Position numbers and translations under genes: made by a program. This document shows, in pieces, positions 9,089 through 17,046 of a stretch of 64,000 bases of DNA. Position 1 is the first letter of the stretch. Each line of letters begins with the position of its first letter. The notes under the pieces were generated by a model, which saw only the letters and a list, made by a program, of their open reading frames with translations, was not told the DNA's origin and ran no database searches. Source of the DNA: Novosphingobium acidiphilum DSM 19966 (GTDB lineage: Bacteria > Pseudomonadota > Alphaproteobacteria > Sphingomonadales > Sphingomonadaceae); NCBI RefSeq assembly GCF_000429005.1, contig NZ_AUBA01000003.1, positions 62,001-126,000 on the forward strand, given 5' to 3'.

Positions 9089-9481
9089 TCACTTTTTTGC
9101 AGCGCTGCGCGTTGCTGTCCAGGTCAGCAGAAAATGCCGGCCTTCGGACCAGCTTTGCCCTTCGATCCGGTCGCCAGCAAGGCAACCTGACGTCTGGTAG
9201 GGGCCACTGTTGTCGGAGGTGTGAAACGCAAAGCAGGTGCGTCCCTTGGCATCGAAGGCGCGGCCGTCCTCGATCATGTGATCGTAGAATTCGCCGCGGA
9301 CAACGCCTTGTGGCGTGATGTCGAGCGTCATTGTCTTGATATAGGCGGGGGCGTCGCTGCTGGGGCGAAGGTCGAGCGTCCAGTCCCCGTTCAGACGGGC
9401 GGCGCCATGATCGTCGGTCTGCGCAAATGCCGGGGCCGTAGCCAACAGTGCAAACGCAATCGCCGGGACAATGCGGTTCAC
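9089..9481 (-). CDS. Small secreted hypothetical protein
   Basis: 130-aa product with a clear signal peptide (NRIVPAIAFALLATAPAFAQ) followed by a compact domain that carries LNGDWTLDLRPSSDAPAY and ends in a basic tail. It resembles small periplasmic proteins of unknown function; no family is recognised with confidence. Start is GTG 9481, preceded by GAGGGG about 8 nt upstream; the longer open frame to 9760 runs through the tRNA gene and is not real. Two cysteines (in GRTCFAF and TSGCLAG) could form a disulfide. Confidence 0.65.
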   Translation of the reverse strand: MNRIVPAIAFALLATAPAFAQTDDHGAARLNGDWTLDLRPSSDAPAYIKTMTLDITPQGVVRGEFYDHMIEDGRAFDAKGRTCFAFHTSDNSGPYQTSGCLAGDRIEGQSWSEGRHFLLTWTATRSAAKK

Positions 9482-9593
9482 TGTGGTTCCCCTCAAAATA
9501 TCGACCGCCGGCAACAATCGCGCGGCAGGACAGATGCCAGTTGATTGCAGGGCTTGGCGCGCCTGGCGTGCTTTACCATGAGCCAGCGATATG

Positions 9594-9670
<77 letters not shown>

Positions 9671-9786
9671 ACACATGCACGCCCCTAGGTTTGGTGCGGG
9701 GCTTAGGCAAGCGCGAATATCGCCTTGGACCAGAATGTTGCCCGTAGCGACTTTTGCCATGGTGGCAGAGCGATCCTGCTGTTCCG

Positions 9787-10251
9787 CTACAGACCCAGAT
9801 CGCCCAGCCCGGGGTGATCGTCGGGGCGGCGGCCAAGCGGCCAGTGAAATTTGCGTGCGGCGTCTTCGATCGGGTGCTCGTTGATGCTGGCGATGCGCCG
9901 TTCCATCAGGCCATTGGCGTCGAACTGCCAGTTTTCGTTGCCATAGGCGCGAAACCAGGTGCCGCTGTCGTCGCGGTATTCATAGGCAAAGCGCACCGCG
10001 ATGCGGTTTTCCGCGTGGGCCCAGACGTCCTTGATCAGACGGTAATCCAGCTCGCGCGCCCATTTGCGCACCAGGAATGCCTCGATCGCATCGCGGCCGG
10101 TGATGAATTCGGCGCGGTTGCGCCACTGGCTGTCGGGCGTATAGGCCAGCGCCACCCGCGCAGGATCGCGGCCGTTCCAGGCATCTTCGGCCGCGCGTGC
10201 CTTGATCGCTGCGGTTTCGGCGGTGAACGGCGGCAGGGGTGGACGCGTCAT
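9787..10251 (-). CDS. Nuclear transport factor 2-like protein (DUF1348)
   Basis: 154-aa protein of the SnoaL/NTF2-like superfamily, DUF1348 branch. Family marks are the N-terminal PPLPPFTAETAAIKARAAEDAWN, the YTPDSQWRNRAEFITGR segment, VRFAYEYRDDSGTWFRAYGNENWQF and the closing REASIxEHPI-like sequence (RRIASINEHPIED). The pocket fold is used by enzymes and binding proteins, and the function of this branch is unknown. ATG 10251 is chosen because the conserved region starts there. Confidence 0.85.
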   Translation of the reverse strand: MTRPPLPPFTAETAAIKARAAEDAWNGRDPARVALAYTPDSQWRNRAEFITGRDAIEAFLVRKWARELDYRLIKDVWAHAENRIAVRFAYEYRDDSGTWFRAYGNENWQFDANGLMERRIASINEHPIEDAARKFHWPLGRRPDDHPGLGDLGL

Positions 10252-10378
10252 GGGTCGGCTTTCGATCGGGTTGCTGTGCGCCGTCTGCACCAGCACGTCC
10301 GGCTTGAAAAGGTGGTATCGACCCGATGCAAAGCTGCAAATGCTGAACGGTGCCAAGGCCGGCAATTAACCAGTCATT

Positions 10379-10408
10379 TTGCTCGACAAGCGCCCGCTGC
10401 GGAATATT
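10379..10408 (+). promoter_or_regulatory. Possible sigma70 promoter before the 10450 gene
   Basis: TTGCTC (10379-10384), 18-nt spacer, AATATT (10403-10408), about 40 nt before the start codon at 10450 in the 198-bp divergent gap. The match is only moderate. Confidence 0.3.
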
Positions 10409-10449
10409 CTGTCAGTCGCCGAATCAATTCGCGCTGATCGGGGGCGATC

Positions 10450-11817
10450 ATGAAACAGAAAATGCTTATTTTTGCGGCGTTTTTGTTGATAATGCCCGGG
10501 GCGGCATATTGTATCGATGCGCCCGCAAAACAGCCAATTGCTGCCGCCGTCGCTCAAAACAGCCCACAGGTTGTGGTTGTGCAGACACCAACGGCCGTGC
10601 CGCAATCGGCGCAAGCGCCCGATCTTGTATTCGATGGCAAAAAGACGACACGGTTTGCCTATGCGCTTGCGGTGTTTGCCGCGCTGGTGCTGACGTATCT
10701 GTGCTGCCATCCGGTTCTTGCGTTTATCCGGCGGGGTTGGGGGATCAAGAAAACCGATATTTTCAGCAGCCTGAACCGCGCGGCAAAGCAGGCCTATTGG
10801 AACAATTTCGGTTTTGAAATCCCGCAAGACGCCGATATCGATGACCTGTTCGAAGCAATGTACAACCACCGGTACGGGCGATATCGGCTGACGGTTCCGA
10901 TCATCCTGCTGGTCATCATCACCTTTACGCTGATGCTGCTCGAAGCATTGACCGCGGTCAGTCAACTGCCGATCGAAAATGGCACAGGCGGTCAGTCGAT
11001 TGCTTCGATCGTCACGATCACCACGCCGATACCCGGATTGCCGGACCCGGCCATGGCGGCAATTGCCGGCGCCTATGCTTGGGTCGTGTCCAGCCTGTTC
11101 GATGGCGCCACGCGCTACAATCTGCCGCCGCAGGCGGTGCTTTCGGCGGCGCTGCGGCTGGTTGTGGCGGTGCCGTTGGGCTATGCGGTGATGTCGATCG
11201 CGCCGTTCGGGTCAGGACCGTTTCTGGCATTTGCCTTCGGCGCCTTTCCCCTGGCGCAAGTGCAAGTCCTGCTCAAACGCATCACCACCAACAAGCTGGG
11301 GCTGGAAACCGGCCCCGATCATCTGAAGGACCAGGTGGGCAAACTCGACGGGATCGACCCGCCAACCGCCGATCGCCTGGCCGACGGCGATATCCTGACG
11401 ATTGCACAACTGGCCTATTGCGACCCGGTGCAAATCTCGATGCGCACCAATCTGTCGTTCAATGCGGTGATCGTGGTGCAAAGCCAGGCGATCGCGTGGG
11501 TCTACCTTGATGACAACGCGCATCAGCTGGCGGGCATCGGTCTGCGCGGCGCGATCGAGATCAGGAAATTCTGCGACGATCTGGAGGCGGAAACAGACCC
11601 CGACGGATCCAGCCATCAATTGCTGCAAACGGCATCGCTGCGGACCGCCACCGCGCCCGATCAGACCGCGCGACCGGCGATCCCGCCGGCCGGTCTGCGC
11701 AATGCCTTTGCGGTCATCGCGCAGGATCCCTTCACCCAGTTTCTGGTCGAAGTCTGGAACAGCACGGGTCAGGGCCCCGACACCGCACCTGCACTCGCCC
11801 TGGTCAAAGCGGCGTGA
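10450..11817 (+). CDS. Uncharacterised multi-pass membrane protein with helix-hairpin-helix-like segment
   Basis: 455 aa, family not recognised. An N-terminal signal (MKQKMLIFAAFLLIMPGAAYC) is followed by a Pro/Gln-rich linker, then hydrophobic segments near residues 68-93, 148-170, 198-217, 228-250 and 255-275. After the last one comes GLETGPDHLKDQVGKLDGI and a segment to about residue 333 (DPPTADRLADGDILTIAQLA) with the spacing of a helix-hairpin-helix/SAM-like fold, here tethered to the membrane. The C-terminus is hydrophilic. The next gene, a patatin-like lipoprotein, starts on GTG 11814 inside this stop codon (GTGA overlap), so the two are almost certainly co-translated and may act together. 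Role unknown. Confidence 0.8.
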   Translation: MKQKMLIFAAFLLIMPGAAYCIDAPAKQPIAAAVAQNSPQVVVVQTPTAVPQSAQAPDLVFDGKKTTRFAYALAVFAALVLTYLCCHPVLAFIRRGWGIKKTDIFSSLNRAAKQAYWNNFGFEIPQDADIDDLFEAMYNHRYGRYRLTVPIILLVIITFTLMLLEALTAVSQLPIENGTGGQSIASIVTITTPIPGLPDPAMAAIAGAYAWVVSSLFDGATRYNLPPQAVLSAALRLVVAVPLGYAVMSIAPFGSGPFLAFAFGAFPLAQVQVLLKRITTNKLGLETGPDHLKDQVGKLDGIDPPTADRLADGDILTIAQLAYCDPVQISMRTNLSFNAVIVVQSQAIAWVYLDDNAHQLAGIGLRGAIEIRKFCDDLEAETDPDGSSHQLLQTASLRTATAPDQTARPAIPPAGLRNAFAVIAQDPFTQFLVEVWNSTGQGPDTAPALALVKAA

Positions 11818-13271
11818 GCGCGCGCCTGTTCCTTGCGCCGGTGCTGCTGGGCCTGTTGGCAGCATGCACCCAGTCGCGCCCGGCACTGGTGGGCAATATC
11901 GCGATTTCCGCCAAACGGATCCCGGCCAATCTCAACCAGCAGGGCACCGCGGCGCACGCAGCGCCGGTGCCGTCTGCGGTGGCGCGGCTGGTGGCATACG
12001 CACGTGCGCGCAATCAGGAGCAAAACCGCGCGACTTGCGATGTGCTGGTGGGGCACGAACAGGCGCAAAAGGCGCGCGCGCCGCATGCATCGGGCCCCTC
12101 GATCGTGCTGTCGGGCGGCAGCGAGGACGGCGCATTCGGGGCCGGGCTGTTCCTGGGGTTGCAGGACAAGCACCAGTTGCCCCCCGAACCCGAGGTGGTG
12201 ACAGGCGTCAGCACCGGGTCGTTGCAGGCAACATTCGTGTTTCTGGCGCGCCAGCCCGTCGCAGGTGACCGCACGTACGAATGGGTCGACCGCCAATCGC
12301 CCAGCCTGCGCGCCCTGCCCGGCGCGGACCAGGAACCGCCGCTGGCGGAAAAGCGCAGCAATCTCGAGGATCTGGCGCTGGCCTACAGCATCAGCCGCGA
12401 AGGCGACATCCTGAAACCGGCTCCGCTGGGTGGTATCAGCGTGGTCACCCAGGGCACGCGCGCCCGGCTGACCCCGTTGCGCGACCGGCTGACGCGCATG
12501 ATCACCGAAGGCACGATCGCCCAGGTCGCCGCCCAGGCCTGTCTCGGGCGGGTGCTGCTGGTGGGGGTGGCCGATGTCGACGATGGCTATGGCTACGCGC
12601 TCGACATGACCGAACTGGCGCTTGAGGCTTTTGCAGGCGGGCACAGCACCGATCGCATGACCAAAGTGCGCGAAACCTACGTTTCGGCGTTGCTGGCATC
12701 GTCATCGGTGCCGATCGGCGCCATGCCCGTGACTTTGCGGTTTCGCGAATTCGACGACGATGGCAAGCCGGTCGAAGTGGCCAGCCGCGAGCATTTGTTC
12801 ATCGATGGCGGCGCGCGATTTGGGGTGTTTTTGCCCGATACCGATGATGATGCCGACGTGACACTGGTGGTCAACACGTCGCTGGCGACAAACTACTGGC
12901 ATTCGACCGACAAGGATCCGAACCATCCCGCCAGCAAATGGAGCGCGCTGACGCTTGCCGAGCGCACGGTTGAGGACCTTTTGGAAACGCAGGTCTATCA
13001 GCTGTCGGTGGGCCGGGTGGAGGCCTCGGCGCGATCGCTGAGCATGGCCTATATTTCCAACCAGAACGTGGTCTATCCCGATGGGACCCCGGGCGAGCCG
13101 CCCGACCAGCATGTCTATGCCGGACAGACATGCGGCTGGTGGCGCGACAGGGACAAGGCACTGCAAAACCCGTTGCAGTTCCATCCCGGCTATATGGCAT
13201 GCCTGCTTGATTACGGGCGCACGCGCGGCAACCTGGCGCAATGGAATCTGCGCAGCACGCGCCATCACTGA
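11814..13271 (+). CDS. Patatin-like phospholipase, lipoprotein
   Basis: 485-aa serine hydrolase of the patatin family, predicted to cleave acyl esters of (phospho)lipids. The oxyanion-type glycine loop GGSEDGAFGAG (101-111), nucleophile elbow GVSTGS (S133) and catalytic-dyad motif DGG (D331) are all intact. The N-terminus APVLLGLLAAC has a lipobox with C18, so it is probably exported and lipid-anchored, unlike the cytosolic patatin effectors of anti-phage systems. GTG 11814 overlaps the upstream membrane-protein stop by 4 nt. The C-terminal 80 residues carry extra cysteines and fall outside the patatin core. Confidence 0.88.
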   Translation: MSARLFLAPVLLGLLAACTQSRPALVGNIAISAKRIPANLNQQGTAAHAAPVPSAVARLVAYARARNQEQNRATCDVLVGHEQAQKARAPHASGPSIVLSGGSEDGAFGAGLFLGLQDKHQLPPEPEVVTGVSTGSLQATFVFLARQPVAGDRTYEWVDRQSPSLRALPGADQEPPLAEKRSNLEDLALAYSISREGDILKPAPLGGISVVTQGTRARLTPLRDRLTRMITEGTIAQVAAQACLGRVLLVGVADVDDGYGYALDMTELALEAFAGGHSTDRMTKVRETYVSALLASSSVPIGAMPVTLRFREFDDDGKPVEVASREHLFIDGGARFGVFLPDTDDDADVTLVVNTSLATNYWHSTDKDPNHPASKWSALTLAERTVEDLLETQVYQLSVGRVEASARSLSMAYISNQNVVYPDGTPGEPPDQHVYAGQTCGWWRDRDKALQNPLQFHPGYMACLLDYGRTRGNLAQWNLRSTRHH

Positions 13272-13299
13272 CAATCCGGGCAGTGGCCCTTGCGCAGTT

Positions 13300-13337
13300 T
13301 GCGATGTGGTTTAATCGTGCGATTGAACCACATCGCA
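13300..13337. repeat. 38-bp near-perfect palindrome upstream of the acyl-CoA dehydrogenase cluster
   Basis: Two 18-nt arms (13300-13317 and 13320-13337) with one mismatch and a 2-nt spacer, ending 12 nt before the ATG at 13350. No T tract follows. It may be the terminator of the patatin operon, an operator for a dimeric regulator of the downstream cluster, or both. Confidence 0.7.
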
Positions 13338-13349
13338 CGGGGATCACCG

Positions 13350-14495
13350 ATGTTTGACACGCTGACACTGGCGCAATTGCCGCAACAGGATGAAGATCTG
13401 CGGCCCGTGGTGCGCGATCTGGTGGCGCGGCACGTGGCGGCATTGCCGGCAGACCGGCGCGCGCGGTCATGGCAGGGGTTTGACGCAAGCTTCAGCCGGG
13501 CGCTGGGCAAGGCCGGGCTTTTGGGCCTGACCCTGCCGCGGGCCTATGGCGGGCACGAACGCGGGCCGTTTGCGCGGTTTGTGGTGGTCGAGGAACTGTT
13601 GAGCGCGGGCGCGCCGGTGGCAGCACACTGGATCGCCGACCGGCAATCGGCGCCGCTGATCCACGCCTATGGCACCGAGGCGCAGCGGCAATTCTATATC
13701 CCGCGCATCTGCCGGGGCGAAGCGCTGTTCTGTATCGGGATGAGCGAGCCCGGATCGGGATCGGATCTGGCCAGCGTGCGCACCCGCGCCGACCGCACCG
13801 CCACCGGCTGGGTGGTCAAGGGCCAGAAGATCTGGACCACCAATTCGCTGCATTCGGATTACATGATCGCGCTCGTGCGCACATCGGGCACCCCGGACGA
13901 TCGCCATGCCGGGCTGTCGCAGATCATCATCGATCTCAAGGCGCCGGGGGTGACCATCCGGCCGATTGTCGATCTGACCGGCGATGCGCACTTTGCCGAG
14001 GTGTTTTTCGACAATGTCGCACTTGGCCACGATGCGCTGGTCGGCGGCGAAGGCCAGGGGTGGCAACAGGTCGGCGCCGAACTGGCGTTCGAACGATCCG
14101 GCCCGGAACGCATCTATTCGAGCGTGGTTCTGCTCGATGCCTGGGTGCAGCATCTGCAGGCGGCAGGGCGCAGCGATTGTGCCGCGCTGGTGGGACGGCT
14201 GACCGCAGAACTGGCCACGCTGCGTGCCATGTCGATTGCCTGCACGGCGCGGCTGGCCGCGGGCGAAAGCCCGGTGGTCGAAGCCAGCATCGTCAAGGAT
14301 CGCGGCACCGGCTTCGAACAGGAATTGCCACAGGTGATCGGCGATGATCTGGCCGCGCACCCCGACCAGCCGGTGGGGGAAGAACTGTATCGCACGCTGC
14401 TGTACGTCACGCATGTTGCGCCCAGTTTTTCCCTGCGCGGGGGCACGCGCGAAATCCTGCGCGGGATTATCGCGCGCGGCATGGGGCTGCGATAG
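13350..14495 (+). CDS. Acyl-CoA dehydrogenase family protein (large partner)
   Basis: 381-aa flavoprotein of the acyl-CoA dehydrogenase superfamily: SEPGSGSDLASVRTRA (FAD/substrate loop), GQKIWTTNS, and a C-terminal GGTREILRGIIARGMGL helix. In that last motif the glutamate of the usual EGTNE catalytic sequence is glycine, a trait shared with divergent FadE-type dehydrogenases that work as two-subunit enzymes on steroid or ring-derived acyl-CoAs. The next gene is a shorter acyl-CoA dehydrogenase starting 4 nt after this stop, which supports a heteromeric pair. ATG 13350 sits just after a 38-bp palindrome. Substrate unknown. Confidence 0.85.
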   Translation: MFDTLTLAQLPQQDEDLRPVVRDLVARHVAALPADRRARSWQGFDASFSRALGKAGLLGLTLPRAYGGHERGPFARFVVVEELLSAGAPVAAHWIADRQSAPLIHAYGTEAQRQFYIPRICRGEALFCIGMSEPGSGSDLASVRTRADRTATGWVVKGQKIWTTNSLHSDYMIALVRTSGTPDDRHAGLSQIIIDLKAPGVTIRPIVDLTGDAHFAEVFFDNVALGHDALVGGEGQGWQQVGAELAFERSGPERIYSSVVLLDAWVQHLQAAGRSDCAALVGRLTAELATLRAMSIACTARLAAGESPVVEASIVKDRGTGFEQELPQVIGDDLAAHPDQPVGEELYRTLLYVTHVAPSFSLRGGTREILRGIIARGMGLR

Positions 14496-14499
14496 GGCG

Positions 14500-15462
14500 A
14501 TGACGATGCACGATGCCGAACTGCAAGGGCCGTTTGCGCGTTTGCTTGACGATATGGCCGACATGGCTGCGGTGCGCGCGCTGGAAAACGGCGCGCCGGT
14601 CGCGGCGCTGTGGCAGGCGCTGGCTGAATCGGGTTTCCTTGATGCCCTGGTGCCCGAGGATGCGGGCGGGGCCGGGCTGTCGTTGGCAACCATTGCGCCG
14701 CTGATCGAGACGCTGGGCGCGCAGGGCCTGCCGGTGCCGGTGGCCGATACGATGGTCGCGCGGGCATTGCTGGGCGGGGCTGCCCCCCGGGGGCCGATCG
14801 TGCTGGTGACATCGCAGGCTTTGCCGGTGTGCGGTGCGCGGTTTGCCGATCATGCGCTGGTCGATGACGGGCGCACGCTGGTGCTGTCGCCGCTGGCTGC
14901 GCTCGAACCGCAGGCCACCGGGGTGCAGGGCTCTTCGGCCATGATGCTGCACGGCCGGGCGCAGGGGCCCGCCTTTGCCCGGCCCGACGGCGGCTTGCGC
15001 CCCGTGGCCGCGGTGGTGCGCGCCGCGCTGATCGCGGGCGCCGGCGCCCGGCTGACCGATATGGCCTGTGCCCATGCCAACACGCGCGTGCAATTCGGCA
15101 AGCCGATCGGGCGGCAGCAGGCGATCCAGCAGATGCTGGCGGTCATGGCGCAGGATATGGTTGGCGCGCGCATCGCGGCGCGCCAGGGTGCCAGCCGCGG
15201 CCTGGCCGTGCCGGTGGCGCTGGCCGCCAGTGCCAAGATCACCGCCTCGGCCGCGGCCGCGCGTCTGGCGGCCAGCGCGCATGCGGTGCACGGCGCGATC
15301 GGGATTGCCGCCGAATACGATGTGCAGATCCTGACGCGCCGCCTGCACGAATGGCGGCTGGCCGACGGGTCCGAGGGCTATTGGGCGGCCGTGCTGGGGA
15401 CTGCGCGGTTGCAATCGGCACAAACGACGGTTGACTGGGTGCGCGAAGCGATCTTTGGTTGA
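14500..15462 (+). CDS. Short acyl-CoA dehydrogenase family protein (small partner)
   Basis: 320-aa acyl-CoA dehydrogenase-like protein, about 60 aa shorter than usual. The C-terminal helical domain is best kept (ANTRVQFGKPIGRQQAIQ, HAVHGAIGIAAEYDVQIL), while the N-terminal and middle beta domain are reduced. ATG 14500 follows the preceding dehydrogenase by 4 nt; a second ATG at 14506 is possible. By analogy with alpha2beta2 acyl-CoA dehydrogenases it is probably the partner of the 13350 gene rather than an independent enzyme. Confidence 0.8.
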   Translation: MTMHDAELQGPFARLLDDMADMAAVRALENGAPVAALWQALAESGFLDALVPEDAGGAGLSLATIAPLIETLGAQGLPVPVADTMVARALLGGAAPRGPIVLVTSQALPVCGARFADHALVDDGRTLVLSPLAALEPQATGVQGSSAMMLHGRAQGPAFARPDGGLRPVAAVVRAALIAGAGARLTDMACAHANTRVQFGKPIGRQQAIQQMLAVMAQDMVGARIAARQGASRGLAVPVALAASAKITASAAAARLAASAHAVHGAIGIAAEYDVQILTRRLHEWRLADGSEGYWAAVLGTARLQSAQTTVDWVREAIFG

Positions 15463-15483
15463 AGCCCAGCCACAGGATCTATC

Positions 15484-16977
15484 ATGACCAATTCCAATGC
15501 CCTGACGCCTGCCCGTTTTGACCATGCACAAGGCACCCTGGCGGTGCATTCGCCGATCGACGGTGCGCTGCTGGCCCGCGTGGTTGAAACCGCGCCTGGG
15601 GCGATGCCGGCAGTGATCGACCGCGCGCAGACCGCGTTTGGCGCCTGGCGGCAGGTGCCCGCACCCCGCCGGGGCGAACTGGTGCGCCTGCTTGGCGAAG
15701 AGCTGCGCGCTGCCAAGGCCGAGCTGGGCGCGCTGGTCACGCGCGAAGTGGGCAAGATCACCAGCGAAGGGCTGGGTGAAGTGCAGGAGATGATCGACAT
15801 CTGCGATTTCGCGGTTGGCCTGTCGCGCCAGCTGTACGGCCTGACCATCGCGTCGGAACGGCCCGGCCACCGCATGAGCGAAACCTGGCATCCGCTTGGC
15901 CCGGTGGGGATCATTTCGGCGTTCAATTTTCCCGTCGCGGTGTGGAGCTGGAACGCTGCGCTGGCGCTGGTCTGCGGCAATCCGGTCATCTGGAAGCCTT
16001 CGGAGAAAAGCCCGCTGACCGCGCTGGCCACGCAGGCGATCTTTGACCGTGCGCTGGCCCGGTTTGGCGACGATGCGCCCGAAGGCCTGGCGCAACTGGT
16101 GATCGGCGGGGCCGGCCTGGGCGCCGCGCTGGTCGAGGCCCCGGGCGTGCCGGTGATTTCTGCCACCGGCTCGACGCGGATGGGCGCGCACGTCGGCCCC
16201 GCGGTGGCAGCGCGCTGGGGCCGTGCAATTCTCGAACTGGGCGGCAACAACGCGATGATCGTGGCCCCCTCGGCCGATCTCGACATGGCGGTGCGCGCGA
16301 TCCTGTTTTCGGCAGTGGGCACCGCGGGGCAACGCTGCACCTCGTTGCGACGGTTGATCGTCCACCGCTCGATCTGCGATGATCTGCTGGGCCGGGTCAA
16401 GCGCGCCTATGCCAGCCTGCGCATCGGCGATCCGCGCACACCCGGCGTGCTGGTGGGACCGTTGATCGATGGTGCCGCGCGCGATGCGATGCAGGCCGCA
16501 CTGGCCAGCGCACAGGCCGAAGGCGGACTGGTGACAGGCGGCGACATCCTGACCGAAGGTGTGCCCGCAGGTGGAGTTTACGTGCGGCCGGCGCTGGTCG
16601 AAATGCCCGATCAAACCGCGACGATGCGCACCGAAACCTTTGCGCCGATCCTGTATGTCGTGGGCTATGACGATCTTGATCAGGCCATCGCCTTGCAGAA
16701 CGCGGTGCCGCAGGGCCTGTCATCGTGCCTGTTCACGCTGAACCTGCGCGAGGCGGAACAATTCCTGTCGGCGGCAGGTTCGGACTGCGGCATCGCCAAT
16801 ATCAATATCGGGCCATCGGGCGCGGAAATCGGCGGTGCGTTCGGCGGCGAAAAGGAAACCGGCGGCGGGCGTGAATCGGGCTCTGACGCGTGGAAGGGCT
16901 ATATGCGGCGGCAGACCAGCACGGTGAACTATTCAGCGCAGTTGCCCCTGGCGCAAGGTGTGCAGTTCGCGCTTTGA
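15484..16977 (+). CDS. Aldehyde dehydrogenase, ALDH7/AmaB-like
   Basis: 497-aa NAD(P)-dependent aldehyde dehydrogenase. Motifs: substrate/NAD region GIISAFNFPVAVWSWN, KPSEKSPLTA, general-base Glu in ILELGGNNA, and catalytic Cys285 in GTAGQRCTSLRRL. The LYGLTIASERPGHRMSETWHP-type stretch and the GGAFGGEKETGGGRESGSDAW ending place it in the ALDH7 (aminoadipate semialdehyde/antiquitin) group, not the CoA-acylating MmsA group expected for valine breakdown. It lies between an acyl-CoA dehydrogenase pair and the valine genes. Likely substrate a cyclic-imine or omega-carboxy semialdehyde, by family only. Confidence 0.88.
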   Translation: MTNSNALTPARFDHAQGTLAVHSPIDGALLARVVETAPGAMPAVIDRAQTAFGAWRQVPAPRRGELVRLLGEELRAAKAELGALVTREVGKITSEGLGEVQEMIDICDFAVGLSRQLYGLTIASERPGHRMSETWHPLGPVGIISAFNFPVAVWSWNAALALVCGNPVIWKPSEKSPLTALATQAIFDRALARFGDDAPEGLAQLVIGGAGLGAALVEAPGVPVISATGSTRMGAHVGPAVAARWGRAILELGGNNAMIVAPSADLDMAVRAILFSAVGTAGQRCTSLRRLIVHRSICDDLLGRVKRAYASLRIGDPRTPGVLVGPLIDGAARDAMQAALASAQAEGGLVTGGDILTEGVPAGGVYVRPALVEMPDQTATMRTETFAPILYVVGYDDLDQAIALQNAVPQGLSSCLFTLNLREAEQFLSAAGSDCGIANINIGPSGAEIGGAFGGEKETGGGRESGSDAWKGYMRRQTSTVNYSAQLPLAQGVQFAL

Positions 16978-17046
16978 CACCGTGTCATCCATTGCGTCAC
17001 CCACGCACTTTTGTCATGGGCGGGCGCAACGCATAGGAATTCAGCG

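Noticed and set aside
11814..13271. Patatin gene as the effector of a CBASS-type anti-phage system
   Set aside because: It carries a lipoprotein signal and no cyclase, E1/E2 or JAB gene is near; it should be outside the cytoplasm.
14467..16614. 715-aa minus-strand open frame
   Set aside because: Antisense shadow of two acyl-CoA dehydrogenase and ALDH genes, His/Arg-rich without family motifs.
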